Numbered from the stretch's first letter, positions 1 to 7,475 are shown. The stretch: DNA of 11,915 nucleotides from Brevundimonas sp. UBA4609 (GCA_002386585.1 DGIZ01000221.1:1-11915), one strand, 5' to 3'. Notes: a model not told the origin generated them from the sequence alone. Translations and numbers: made by a program.

Positions 1-1271
1 CGGTCAAGCCAGCGCCCCCGCCGACCGCACCGGCTCCCGCGCAGGCGGCCGCCCCCGCCGCTGCGGCGCCGGTGACCATCCGCGTCGATCTGGAACGCGT
101 GGACCGCCTGATCAATGCAGTCGGCGAACTGGTCATCCAGCAGGCCATGCTGGCCCAGCGCGTGACCGAAAGCGGCCTGGCCCGTTCGTCCGACATCGGC
201 CTGGGTCTGGAAGACCTCGAACTGCTGACGCGCGAGATTCAGGACAGCGTCATGGCCATTCGCGCCCAGCCGGTGAAGTCGGTGTTCCAGCGCATGCCGC
301 GCCTGGTGCGCGAGGCCGCCGAGGCTACGGGCAAGAAGGTCAAGCTGGTCACCTCCGGCGAGGACACCGAGGTCGACAAGACCGTGGTCGAACGCCTGGC
401 CGAGCCGATCACCCACATGCTGCGCAACGCCATCGACCACGGGCTGGAAAGCCCCGAGGACCGTCTGGCGGCGGGCAAGCCGGCCGAGGGCACGGTGCGT
501 CTGGCGGCCCTGCATCGCTCGGGCCGGATCGTCATCGAGATCTCCGACGACGGCAAGGGCATCAACCGCCCGCGCGTGAAGGGCATCGCCGTCGAGCGCG
601 GCCTGATCGCCGAGGACGCGGTGCTGTCGGACGATGAGATCGACAACCTGATCTTCCTGCCCGGCTTCTCCACCGCGACCGAGGTGTCCGACCTGTCGGG
701 CCGGGGCGTCGGCATGGACGTGGTGCGCCGATCGATTCAGTCGCTGGGCGGGCGCATCTCCATCAGCTCCGTGCCCGGCAAGGGCTCGATCTTCACCCTC
801 AGCCTGCCGCTGACGCTGGCGGTGCTGGACGGCATGGTGGTCGGGGCCGCCGAGCAGACCCTGGTCGCGCCCCTGGCCGCCATCGTCGAGAGCCTGACGC
901 CGAACGCGGCCGACATCCATTACGTCGGCGGCGTCGATCCCGTGCTGCGCTTCCGCGAGGCCTTCGTGCCGCTGGTGGACGTCGGCCTGATCATGGGCTT
1001 CCGCGACGCCCCGACCGAGCTGAAGGGCGGGGTGGTGATGATCGTCGAGACCGAAAGCCGTCAGCGCGCGGCCCTGCTGGTCGACGCCATCCACGGCCAG
1101 CGCCAGGTCGTCATCAAGAGCCTGGAAACCCATTACCGCCACGTCGAGGGCGTGGCCGCCGCCACCATCCTGGGCGACGGCCGCGTGGCCCTGATCCTCG
1201 ACATCGACGCCCTAGTGACCGCCAAGCGTTCCCGACCCCCGTCGCGTTCCGACCTGCAAATGGCGAGCTGA
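1..1271 (+). CDS. cheA: Chemotaxis histidine kinase CheA, 3' part (P3-P4-P5)
   Basis: Central kinase of the chemotaxis array: it autophosphorylates and passes phosphate to CheY and CheB. The gene is cut by the left edge; the frame is already open at base 3 and the P1 histidine-phosphotransfer and P2 domains lie outside. Bases 3-71 encode an Ala/Pro-rich linker. P3 (dimerisation) follows at about 72-280. The P4 ATPase shows the N box ([10 protein letters not shown], about 414-443), G1 (DDGKG, about 546-560), F box (FLPGFS, about 654-671) and G2 (GRGVG, about 699-713). P5, the CheW-like regulatory domain, runs from about 800 to the end. All nucleotide-binding boxes look intact. cheW starts 4 nt after the stop. 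A GTG at 72 lies inside the gene and is not the start. Identity is very sure from domain order and neighbours. Confidence 0.97.
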   Translation, partial: VKPAPPPTAPAPAQAAAPAAAAPVTIRVDLERVDRLINAVGELVIQQAMLAQRVTESGLARSSDIGLGLEDLELLTREIQDSVMAIRAQPVKSVFQRMPRLVREAAEATGKKVKLVTSGEDTEVDKTVVERLAEPITHMLRNAIDHGLESPEDRLAAGKPAEGTVRLAALHRSGRIVIEISDDGKGINRPRVKGIAVERGLIAEDAVLSDDEIDNLIFLPGFSTATEVSDLSGRGVGMDVVRRSIQSLGGRISISSVPGKGSIFTLSLPLTLAVLDGMVVGAAEQTLVAPLAAIVESLTPNAADIHYVGGVDPVLRFREAFVPLVDVGLIMGFRDAPTELKGGVVMIVETESRQRAALLVDAIHGQRQVVIKSLETHYRHVEGVAAATILGDGRVALILDIDALVTAKRSRPPSRSDLQMAS

Positions 1272-1275
1272 GACC

Positions 1276-1761
1276 ATGACCCCGACTGAACACCAGACCC
1301 TGACCCCCAATGTCGCCGGGACCGACCGCGAACTGATCGCCTTCCGCATCGGCGAACAGGAATTCTGCGTCGACATCATGAGCGTGCGCGAGATCCGCGG
1401 CTGGACCCCGGCCACGCCTCTGCCGCGCTCGCCCGCCTATATGAAGGGCGTCATAAATCTGCGCGGCGTGGTGCTGCCGATCATCGACCTGGGCGCGCGT
1501 TTCGGCCTGGCCACGACCGAGCCGACCGAGCGTCACGTCATCATGGTGGCCCATGTCGGCTCGCGCCTGGTCGGCCTGCTGGTCGATGCGGTGTCGGACA
1601 TCGTGCAACTGTCGGACGCGGCCATCCAGCCGACGCCCGACGTGGCCAGCGACCAGGTGAAGTCCTTCGTGAAGGGCATCTTCGCCGTCGAGGGCGGCCG
1701 CATGATCAGCCTGATCGACCTGGACCACGTTCTGCCGGAAAGCGAGGCCGAAGCGGCATGA
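1276..1761 (+). CDS. cheW: Chemotaxis coupling protein CheW
   Basis: Adaptor that links CheA (through P5) to chemoreceptors in the polar array; it has no catalytic activity. The 161 residues are a single CheW/SH3-like domain after a short N-terminal tail of about 17 residues. Family signatures are visible: [14 protein letters not shown] near residues 21-34, the VINLRG segment at 59-64 (Arg63 matches the receptor/CheA-interface arginine of other CheW proteins) and LPIIDL at 67-72. The ATG lies 4 nt after the cheA stop with only a weak GAG-type ribosome site, so coupling to cheA translation is likely. The last codons overlap the cheR start by ATGA. Length is normal for the family. Confidence 0.96.
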   Translation: MTPTEHQTLTPNVAGTDRELIAFRIGEQEFCVDIMSVREIRGWTPATPLPRSPAYMKGVINLRGVVLPIIDLGARFGLATTEPTERHVIMVAHVGSRLVGLLVDAVSDIVQLSDAAIQPTPDVASDQVKSFVKGIFAVEGGRMISLIDLDHVLPESEAEAA

Positions 1762-2624
1762 CGACCGTCGCCGGGCGGGAAGCCCTGGTCGAAGGCGAGT
1801 TCGTCTTCACGGCCGAGGATTTCCGCCACATCGCCCAGACCCTGCACGCTCACGCGGGGATCGCCCTCAGCGAGGGCAAGGCGGCGCTGGTCTATTCGCG
1901 CCTGGCCAAGCGGCTGCGCGTGCTGGGGCTGCGCAGCTTCCGCGACTACTGCGCCCTGATCGATGGGGCGGAGGGCGTGGACGAGCGCCAGGCGATGATG
2001 GCGGCCCTGACCACCAACGTCACCCGCTTCTACCGCGAGCCGCACCACTTCGATCACCTGCGCGACAAGGTGATGCCGGAGCTGGCGGCCAAGGCGCGCG
2101 CGGGCGGTCGGGTGCGCCTGTGGTCGGCCGCTTGTTCGAACGGGCAGGAGCCCTATTCGATGGCGATGACGGTGCTGGACGTTCTGCCGGAAGCGGCCGA
2201 ACTGGACGTGCGAATCCTGGCCACCGACATCGACCCCAACATGGTCGCCGAGGGTGCGGCGGGCGTCTATTCCGACGACCTTCTGGCCCCGGTCCCCGCG
2301 GCGTCGCGCAGGCGTTTCGAGCCGGTCGCGGGCGCGCCGGGCCGGTTCAGCGCCGATGCGACGCTGCGACGACTGGTGACGTTCAAGGAGCTGAACCTGA
2401 TCGGCGACTGGCCGATGCGCGGCCGCTTCGACGTCATCTTCTGCCGCAACGTGGTCATCTATTTCGACGACGCGACCCAGGAGCGGGTCTGGGGCCGGTT
2501 CACGCCGATCCTGAACCCCGGCGGCGTCCTCTACATCGGCCATTCCGAGCGGGTGACGGGCCCGGCGGCCCATGTTCTGCAGCCCGCCGGCCTGACCACC
2601 TACGTCAAGGGAGCGGGGGCATGA
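1758..2624 (+). CDS. cheR: Chemoreceptor glutamate methyltransferase CheR
   Basis: Transfers methyl groups from S-adenosylmethionine to receptor glutamates during adaptation, opposing CheB. The 288 residues have the expected two parts. A helical N-terminal domain (about 15-95) ends in the conserved T-x-V-T-R-F-x-R-E segment (residues 86-94). The Rossmann SAM-binding domain has [11 protein letters not shown] at 124-134, in the place of the usual G-C-S-T-G-E-E-P-Y-S loop, ATDIDP at 155-160, FCRNVVIYF at 228-236 and IGHSE at 260-264. The Asn/Gln changes in the SAM loop are mild and activity is expected. The ATG overlaps the cheW stop (ATGA at 1758-1761) and the gene overlaps cheB in the same way, giving tight translational coupling. 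Confidence 0.96.
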   Translation: MTTVAGREALVEGEFVFTAEDFRHIAQTLHAHAGIALSEGKAALVYSRLAKRLRVLGLRSFRDYCALIDGAEGVDERQAMMAALTTNVTRFYREPHHFDHLRDKVMPELAAKARAGGRVRLWSAACSNGQEPYSMAMTVLDVLPEAAELDVRILATDIDPNMVAEGAAGVYSDDLLAPVPAASRRRFEPVAGAPGRFSADATLRRLVTFKELNLIGDWPMRGRFDVIFCRNVVIYFDDATQERVWGRFTPILNPGGVLYIGHSERVTGPAAHVLQPAGLTTYVKGAGA

Positions 2625-3658
2625 GCGCGGTCACGGTCCTGGTGGTGGACGACAGCGCCACCATGCGCAGCCTGATCAGCGCCGTCCTGCGCCGCGATCC
2701 GGAGATCAACGTGGTCGGCACGGCCGCTGATCCGCTGGAGGCGCGCACGAAGATCAAGGAACTGAACCCCGACGTCATCACCCTGGACGTCGAGATGCCC
2801 AATATGAACGGGCTGGAGTTCCTCGAGAAGATCATGCGGCTGCGGCCCATGCCGGTGGTCATGGTTTCGACCCTGACCCAGGCGGGGACCGACGTGACCC
2901 TGGCCGCGCTGGAGGTCGGGGCCGTCGACGCCGTGGCCAAGCCCGCCCCGGGCGTGCCCGCCGCCGAAGCCTTCGCCGACCTGGCCGAGAAGGTGAAGAT
3001 CGCCGCGCGGTCACGTGTCCGCCCGCTGGAGGATCGCGCGGTCAAGGGCCACGAGGGGGTCTATCACGCCGACCCCGGCCATGTGCTGGCGATCGGCTCG
3101 TCCACCGGCGGGGTCGAGGCCCTGCTGACCATCCTGTCGGCCTTCCCGGCGGACTGCCCGGCGACGGTCGTCACCCAGCACATGCCCGCCAGCTTCACCA
3201 GGAGCTTCGCCGCCCGCCTGAACAAGGTCTCGGCCGCCACGGTCAGCGAGGCCGAGGACGGCGCGCCGCTGAAGCCGGGCCACGTCTACATCGCGCCGGG
3301 CGGCGAGACCCATCTGGCGGTCTCGGGCGGGAGTTGTCGCCTGGTCGCCGCCGATCCGGTCAACGGCCACCGCCCCTCGGTCGACGTGTTGTTCGGCTCG
3401 GTCGCCCAGCTGGGCCGCCCGATGACGGGCGTCATCCTGACCGGCATGGGCAAGGACGGGGCCAGGGGCCTGCTGGCCATGCGCCAGGCCGGCGCCCGCA
3501 CCCTGGGCCAGGACGAGGCGTCCTGCGTCGTCTATGGGATGCCGCGCGCGGCTTTTGAACTGGGCGCCGTCGAGCGCCAGCTGCCCCTGTCCCGCATGGC
3601 CCCGGCCATTCTCGAATCCTGCGCCGCCCGTTCGGGCGCGCCCCAGACTGTCGCGTAA
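2621..3658 (+). CDS. cheB: Receptor methylesterase/deamidase CheB
   Basis: Response-regulator methylesterase that removes receptor methyl groups after phosphorylation by CheA. I place the start at the ATG overlapping the cheR stop, which gives 345 residues and a clean receiver N-terminus; the open frame extends far upstream inside cheR but carries no CheB sequence there. Receiver domain: acidic pair Asp10-Asp11, phospho-acceptor Asp56, Thr84 and Lys107. A linker of about 40 residues (110-150) leads to the esterase domain, which has the expected triad: Ser161 in GSSTGG, His187 in TQHMP and Asp279 in MGKDG. Every catalytic residue is present and the length is typical. Confidence 0.97.
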   Translation: MSAVTVLVVDDSATMRSLISAVLRRDPEINVVGTAADPLEARTKIKELNPDVITLDVEMPNMNGLEFLEKIMRLRPMPVVMVSTLTQAGTDVTLAALEVGAVDAVAKPAPGVPAAEAFADLAEKVKIAARSRVRPLEDRAVKGHEGVYHADPGHVLAIGSSTGGVEALLTILSAFPADCPATVVTQHMPASFTRSFAARLNKVSAATVSEAEDGAPLKPGHVYIAPGGETHLAVSGGSCRLVAADPVNGHRPSVDVLFGSVAQLGRPMTGVILTGMGKDGARGLLAMRQAGARTLGQDEASCVVYGMPRAAFELGAVERQLPLSRMAPAILESCAARSGAPQTVA

Positions 3659-3666
3659 GGACGTTC

Positions 3667-4056
3667 ATGCCCGCCGCTTCCGCCATTCGCACCCTTGTCG
3701 TCGACGACCAGCTGACGATGCGCTCTCTTGTCCGCGCCAGTCTGCAGCAGATCGGCGTGCGCGACATCGAGGAGGCGCCCGACGGCGAGGCGGCCCTGCG
3801 GTCCCTGCTGGCGCAGCCGGTCCACCTGGTGATCTCGGACTTCAACATGCCGAATCTGGACGGCCTCAGCCTGCTGCGCGCCATCCGGGCGCACCCGCCC
3901 CTGTCCAAGACGGCCTTCATCATGCTGACCGGTCGGGCCGATCGCGAGCTGGTTCAGCGCGCCGTGCAGTTCGGCGTGAACAACTACCTGGTCAAACCCT
4001 TCACCACCGCCCAGCTGAAAGAGAAGCTGGAAGCGGTGTTCGGCCCGCTGACGTGA
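3667..4056 (+). CDS. cheY: Single-domain response regulator CheY (CheYII position)
   Basis: Stand-alone receiver of 129 residues, phosphorylated by CheA. It either binds the flagellar switch or acts as a phosphate sink; the sequence cannot decide which. The full receiver signature is present: Asp13-Asp14, phospho-acceptor Asp58 in [10 protein letters not shown], Thr88 in LTGRA and Lys110 in LVKPF. Tyr107 sits three residues before the lysine, matching the Tyr106 switch residue of E. coli CheY. The ATG is 8 nt after the cheB stop and has a good ribosome site (AAGGA, 3657-3661) made partly from that stop codon. The 3' end overlaps cheD by GTGA. By position it corresponds to cheYII of the Caulobacter cluster. 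Confidence 0.95.
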   Translation: MPAASAIRTLVVDDQLTMRSLVRASLQQIGVRDIEEAPDGEAALRSLLAQPVHLVISDFNMPNLDGLSLLRAIRAHPPLSKTAFIMLTGRADRELVQRAVQFGVNNYLVKPFTTAQLKEKLEAVFGPLT

Positions 4057-4595
4057 TCGGCGCGGCCGCTCAGGAGCCGGTCGAGCGGCGCGTGCACGTA
4101 GGGCAGGGCGATCACTTCGTGTCGTCCGATCCCGACGTGGTGCTGACCACCGTCCTGGGCAGCTGCGTGGCCCTGTGCCTGCGTGACCCGGCGGCGGGGG
4201 TCGGGGGCATGAACCACTTCCTTCTGCCCGAAGGCTCGGGCTCCGGAACGGACGCCGGCCGTCGCTACGGCGCCTATCTGATGGAAGTGCTGATCAACGA
4301 CGTGCTGAAGGCGGGCGGACGCCGCGAGCGGCTGGAGGCCAAGCTGTTCGGCGGCGGCCGCATGTTCGACAGTCTCAGCGACGTGGGCGCCGCCAACGCC
4401 GACTTCGCCGAGAAATTCCTGGCAGACGAAGGGATTCCCGTCGTTAGCCGCAGTCTGAGAGGCGCGGGCGGGCGCCGCATACACTATTGGCCGGTCAGCG
4501 GTCGGGCGCGTCAGCGCGTGGTGACGGACGGCGCGATCCTGCCGCCCGCGATCCCGTCGTCGCCCGTCGCAGCCGGAGATCTGGAGCTGTTCTGA
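4053..4595 (+). CDS. cheD: Chemoreceptor glutamine deamidase CheD
   Basis: Deamidates receptor glutamines to glutamates and in other bacteria interacts with CheY-phosphatase proteins. I start it at the GTG overlapping the cheY stop (GTGA, 4053-4056), because no ATG exists before the conserved core; this gives 180 residues. The family residues keep the spacing I recall for the Thermotoga enzyme: Thr32 in LTTVLGSC, Cys38 (nucleophile) and His55 in GMNHFLLPE, that is Thr+6 to Cys and Cys+17 to His. The C-terminus ends in GDLELF, a peptide echoed at the end of the next gene product. The stop shares its last A with the start of the next gene (TGATG). A later start at the GTG for residue 14 cannot be excluded. 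Confidence 0.93.
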   Translation: MIGAAAQEPVERRVHVGQGDHFVSSDPDVVLTTVLGSCVALCLRDPAAGVGGMNHFLLPEGSGSGTDAGRRYGAYLMEVLINDVLKAGGRRERLEAKLFGGGRMFDSLSDVGAANADFAEKFLADEGIPVVSRSLRGAGGRRIHYWPVSGRARQRVVTDGAILPPAIPSSPVAAGDLELF

Positions 4596-4969
4596 TGGCC
4601 GAGACGGACAATCGCGACCTGTTGGCCGCCATGGCGGCGGAGCTGGCGGACATCCGCGTCGAGATCGAGGCGGCGGGCGGCCTGGTGTCCGAGGTCCTGC
4701 GCCAGCTGCCGGCCGAGGCCCGGCTGGGGTATCTGACGCGCAGCCAGACCTTCGACGTGCTCTCCCAGCGGATCGAGGCCCTGGCCGGCCTGGCCCAGGC
4801 CGTGGCCGACGACCAGCCGATGGACACGGCCCTGGCGGCGCTGCCCCTGGCCGAGATGGCCGAGCGGATGCAGGAGACCACCCACCGCGCCCGGCCGGGA
4901 GCGGCCCCCGCCGAGGAGAGCGCCGAAGACGAACACGTCCCGGCCTCGGGCGTGCTGCAACTCTTCTGA
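4595..4969 (+). CDS. cheU: CheU/CheT-like small chemotaxis protein with a DxxxQ motif (putative CheY phosphatase)
   Basis: A 124-residue soluble, mostly helical protein directly after cheD, the position of cheU in Caulobacter and, as I recall, of cheT (orf10) in Sinorhizobium meliloti. The name rests on synteny, not on a sequence match I could run. A long helix spans about residues 50-70 and contains Q-T-F-D54-V-L-S-Q58-R-I. The Asp/Gln pair at i, i+4 matches the DxxxQ motif of CheZ (Asp143/Gln147 in E. coli) and the motif reported for S. meliloti CheT. An acidic low-complexity tail (about 100-118) ends in SGVLQLF, resembling the CheD C-terminus. Start: ATG overlapping the cheD stop, with GGAG at 4583-4586. 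Phosphatase activity is inference only. Confidence 0.7.
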   Translation: MAETDNRDLLAAMAAELADIRVEIEAAGGLVSEVLRQLPAEARLGYLTRSQTFDVLSQRIEALAGLAQAVADDQPMDTALAALPLAEMAERMQETTHRARPGAAPAEESAEDEHVPASGVLQLF

Positions 4970-4973
4970 GCCC

Positions 4974-5561
4974 ATGAGCGAGGACCGCATCAATCTGGAG
5001 CAGTCGACGGTCCTGCTGGTGGACGACACGCCGCAGGCGCTCGACATGCTGAGCTCGATCTTCCAGGGCTTCGGCGTCAAGGAGCAGATCAAATGCCCCT
5101 CGGCCGTCGAGGCGGTGAAGGTCGTGCAGCAGCGTTCGGTCGATCTGATCGTCATCGACTGCGGCGACCCGGAGATGGACGGCTACGCCTTCACCCGCTG
5201 GCTGCGACGCGAGACGCCCGCGCCCCTGCGCTACACCCCCGTCATCCTGGTGACCGGCCACGCCGCCCAGTCCAAGGTGCAGGAAGGCCGCGACTGCGGC
5301 GTCAGCTTCGTCATCGCCAAGCCCCTGACGCCCGCCGTGCTGCTCAAGCGCATCCTGTGGCTGGGGGCCGACGAGCGCGAGTTCGTGGAATGCGAAACCT
5401 ACGTCGGGCCCGATCGTCGTGTCCGCAACTTCGGCCCGCCCGTGGGCATGGCGGGGCGCCGCAAGGGTGATCTGTCGGCCCATGTCGGCCACGCCGTCGA
5501 GGCCAATATGGACCAGGCCGATATCGACATGCTGCTGAAGCCGCAAAGGGTGTCCCTGTGA
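4974..5561 (+). CDS. cleA: CheY-like response regulator with arginine-rich tail (CleA/CheYIII-like, probable c-di-GMP binder)
   Basis: 195 residues: a receiver domain (about 12-130) plus a tail of about 65 residues. Receiver residues are complete: Asp17-Asp18, phospho-acceptor Asp62, Thr94 and Lys116. Asp65 replaces the usual Met of the D-x-x-M-P segment and Val113 sits at the Tyr106 switch position. The tail holds YVGPDRRVRNFGPP followed by GRRKGD (residues 143-166), the arginine-rich stretch that marks the Caulobacter Cle proteins. Those CheY-like proteins bind c-di-GMP and act on the flagellar motor and surface attachment. The end (residues 180-188, DQADIDMLL) resembles the CheY-binding peptides of FliM and CheZ. 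In Caulobacter the gene at this position is cheYIII, which I recall as cleA. It starts 4 nt after the previous stop. The class is fairly sure; the exact orthologue is inferred. Confidence 0.75.
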   Translation: MSEDRINLEQSTVLLVDDTPQALDMLSSIFQGFGVKEQIKCPSAVEAVKVVQQRSVDLIVIDCGDPEMDGYAFTRWLRRETPAPLRYTPVILVTGHAAQSKVQEGRDCGVSFVIAKPLTPAVLLKRILWLGADEREFVECETYVGPDRRVRNFGPPVGMAGRRKGDLSAHVGHAVEANMDQADIDMLLKPQRVSL

Positions 5562-6010
5562 CCGAGGCCGTGACCACCAGGATCCAGACCACACTGGCGC
5601 AACAGATGGCCCAGCCGGGCGGCCGGACTCTGGCCGACGTCGAGCGCCGCGCCAACGAACGCCTGGGCCGGCACAAGGCCGAGGTCATGGTCGAGGTCGA
5701 GGCCGCCGTCGCGGGGCTGGAAGGGCTGTGCGTCGCGCAGCCGGAGACGCCGGCGGGGGAGGTCTATCGCCTGGCGACGCGGGTGCTGGACCTGGCGGGT
5801 TTCTTCGAGACCGGGCCCTTGTTCGACGCGGGCTACAGCCTGGCCGACATGGCGGACCGCATGGCGGCGGCCGACGCCTGGGAGTGGCCGCCGGTTCAGG
5901 TGCACGTCCAGGCGCTGCGGCTGATCCTCAACGCGGGCTGCGAGCGCAATGCGGCGACGGATCATCTGCTGGCGGGCCTCAAGGCCGTCGCGGGGAAGAC
6001 GGGCGCCTAG
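5558..6010 (+). CDS. cheE: CheE-like chemotaxis operon protein of unknown biochemistry
   Basis: A 150-residue soluble protein with no membrane segment or signal peptide and a predicted all-helical composition, closing the operon. It sits where Caulobacter has cheE; the name comes from synteny and its biochemical role is not known to me. Residues 1-55 look like a charged amphipathic helix pair. Residues 70-105 carry a conserved-looking core, VLDLAGFFETGPLFDAGYSLADMADRM in sense, of which LADMADRM (95-102) reappears almost unchanged in the CheU-like protein. Start: GTG overlapping the preceding stop (GTGA, 5558-5561) with AAGGG at 5546-5550. Being the last gene of a coupled operon, it probably acts in signal termination or array organisation, but nothing catalytic is visible. 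Confidence 0.7.
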   Translation: MTEAVTTRIQTTLAQQMAQPGGRTLADVERRANERLGRHKAEVMVEVEAAVAGLEGLCVAQPETPAGEVYRLATRVLDLAGFFETGPLFDAGYSLADMADRMAAADAWEWPPVQVHVQALRLILNAGCERNAATDHLLAGLKAVAGKTGA

Positions 6011-6012
6011 GC

Positions 6013-6035
6013 CCTTCTCCCCTTGTGGGAGAAGG
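6013..6035. terminator. REP-like hairpin between convergent cheE and dadA
   Basis: A perfect 9-bp stem (CCTTCTCCC at 6013-6021 with GGGAGAAGG at 6027-6035) around a 5-nt loop lies in the 31-nt gap between the cheE stop and the dadA stop. There is no T-tract on either side, so it is not a classical intrinsic terminator, but its place between convergent genes suggests it limits read-through both ways. Its CTCCC/GGGAG core resembles the repeats at 10306-10508, so it may be a dispersed genomic repeat used as a terminator. Confidence 0.6.
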
Positions 6036-6041
6036 AAGCCG

Positions 6042-7298
6042 TTAGCCGTATCTGGCGATGCCCAGGTCGGCGGTTTCGATGTCCGGCGTCCGGCCGCTGA
6101 TCAGGTCGGCGATGACGCGGGCCGAGCCGCAGGCCATGGTCCAGCCCAGCGTGCCGTGGCCGGTGTTCAGGAACAGGTTGTCCAGCCTGGTCTTGCCGAT
6201 GACCGGGGTGCCGTCGGGCGTCATCGGGCGCAGGCCGGACCAGTAGCTGGCCGCCTTCAGGTCGCCGGCGCCGGGGAACAGCGAGCCCACCGAATGCTCC
6301 AGCGTGTTGCGGCGCTGTTCCGGCAGGATGTTGTTGTAGCCCGAGATCTCGGCCATGCCGCCGACGCGGATGCGGTCGCCCAGACGGGTGATCGCCACCT
6401 TGTAGCTCTCATCCATGATGGTCGAGACGGGGGCGGCGGGTTCGTCGATGATCGGAGCGGTGATCGAATAGCCCTTCACCGGATAGACCGGCAGGGTCAT
6501 GCCCAGCGGCTTGACCATCTGCGGCGAGTAGGAGCCCAGGGCCAGCACATAGGCGTCGGCCGTGACCACGCCCTTGTCGGTCTTGACCCCGGTGATGCGG
6601 CCGCCCTCGGCGATCAGAGCCTGAATCGTCGTGCCGTACTGGAAGGTCACGCCCTGAGTCGCCGTCGCGTGGTCGGCCAGGGCGTTGGTGAATTTGAAGC
6701 AGTCGCCGGTCTCGTCGCGCGGTAGGCGCAGGCCGCCGACGAACAGGTCGCGGGTGGCCTTCAGGCCCGGCTCGGCGCGGATGCAGCCGTCCTGGTCCAG
6801 CACCTCGAACGGGACGCCGCCTTCGCGCAGGACCTCGGTGTCCTTGTAGATGCCGTCGAGCTGTTTCTGCGTGCGGAACAGCTGCAACGTGCCCTGGGTG
6901 CGGTGGTCGTACTGAAGGCCCAGCTCCTCGTTCAGCGCCGTCTGCACCACCTGGCTGTATTCGGCCAGACGCACCATCCGCGCCTTGTTCAGCGCATAGC
7001 GGGTCGAGGTGCAGTTGCGCAGCAGGGCCAGCAGCCAGCGCACGGTCGCCACGTTCAGATGCGGATGCAGGATCAGCGGGGCGTGACGCATGAACAGCCA
7101 CTTGACCGCCTTGGCCGGGATGCCGGGCGCTGCCCAGGGCGAGGAGTAGCCGGGCGAGATCTCGCCCGCATTGGCGAAGCTGGTCTCCAGCGCCGGGCCG
7201 CTCTGGCGGTCGATGACGACGACCTCGTGCCCCTGACGGGCCAGGTAGTGGGCGGTGGTCACGCCGATGACGCCGGCGCCGAGGATTGCGATCTTCAT
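6042..7298 (-). CDS. dadA: D-amino-acid dehydrogenase (FAD-dependent, DadA)
   Basis: Oxidises D-amino acids, typically D-alanine, to 2-oxo acids and ammonia and passes electrons to the membrane quinone pool. The 418 residues begin with the FAD-binding dinucleotide fold: GAGVIG at residues 7-12 and Asp30 at the end of the second strand. Further DadA hallmarks are [19 protein letters not shown] at about 38-56, the YPVKGYS segment in the middle and [13 protein letters not shown] near the C-terminus. Length fits the family. The ATG is preceded by AAGGT (complement of 7307-7311) with 8 nt spacing. No alanine racemase or Lrp-type regulator gene is present in the window, so the usual partners must be elsewhere. 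The neighbouring exporter gene upstream points the same way but is 177 nt distant, so dadA probably has its own promoter. Confidence 0.95.
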   Translation of the reverse strand: MKIAILGAGVIGVTTAHYLARQGHEVVVIDRQSGPALETSFANAGEISPGYSSPWAAPGIPAKAVKWLFMRHAPLILHPHLNVATVRWLLALLRNCTSTRYALNKARMVRLAEYSQVVQTALNEELGLQYDHRTQGTLQLFRTQKQLDGIYKDTEVLREGGVPFEVLDQDGCIRAEPGLKATRDLFVGGLRLPRDETGDCFKFTNALADHATATQGVTFQYGTTIQALIAEGGRITGVKTDKGVVTADAYVLALGSYSPQMVKPLGMTLPVYPVKGYSITAPIIDEPAAPVSTIMDESYKVAITRLGDRIRVGGMAEISGYNNILPEQRRNTLEHSVGSLFPGAGDLKAASYWSGLRPMTPDGTPVIGKTRLDNLFLNTGHGTLGWTMACGSARVIADLISGRTPDIETADLGIARYG

Positions 7299-7346
7299 AG
7301 GACTTGACCTTACGCGAACCAGACGCGTGGCCTCCTAGACCAGATT

Positions 7347-7363
7347 TTGCGCCGGTCGCGCAA
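7347..7363. promoter_or_regulatory. Inverted repeat upstream of dadA (candidate operator)
   Basis: TTGCGC-cggtc-GCGCAA is a perfect 6-bp inverted repeat with a 5-nt spacer, about 50 bp upstream of the dadA start codon, a suitable place for a regulator site. I see no clear promoter boxes beside it, so a role as operator is inferred from symmetry and position only. Confidence 0.35.
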
Positions 7364-7387
7364 GTCGGAGTTTGTGTGCGCCGCAAT

Positions 7388-7402
7388 ATCGACGACGTTG
7401 AT
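7388..7402. promoter_or_regulatory. 15-bp near-palindrome upstream of dadA (candidate operator)
   Basis: ATCGACG-A-CGTTGAT is a 15-bp palindrome with one mismatched pair, 90 bp before the dadA start, in a locally AT-richer stretch (about 7380-7455) of an otherwise GC-rich window. It could be a second regulator site in the dadA upstream region. Evidence is symmetry and location only. Confidence 0.3.
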
Positions 7403-7475
7403 AAGGACTGCCTGTGTTCGGCCGATCACGGTTGATTATTTGCTCGCTATATCGGTCAGGCGCGACAAGCTTGGC

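Noticed and set aside
2120..2620. Upstream extension of the cheB frame inside cheR, suggesting a longer CheB.
   Set aside because: The extension has no domain sequence and the ATG at 2621 gives the canonical receiver N-terminus and an ATGA overlap with cheR.
3984..5594. A long minus-strand open frame opposite cheD, cheU and the Cle-like gene.
   Set aside because: Low-complexity Arg/Pro/Gly translation without domains, opposite well-supported genes with overlapping start-stop junctions; a GC-rich shadow frame.
7328..7333. A strong minus-strand AGGAGG in the spacer upstream of dadA, hinting at a small leader gene.
   Set aside because: No ATG, GTG or TTG follows at a usable distance, so no leader peptide can be supported.
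7432..7453. A plus-strand Caulobacter-type -10 box (GCTATATC, 7446-7453) with TTGATT at 7432-7437, pointing antisense into the exporter gene.
   Set aside because: The -10 match is perfect to the GCTANAWC pattern but the spacing to the -35-like box is too short (about 7-8 nt) and no plus-strand gene follows, so chance is more likely than an antisense promoter.
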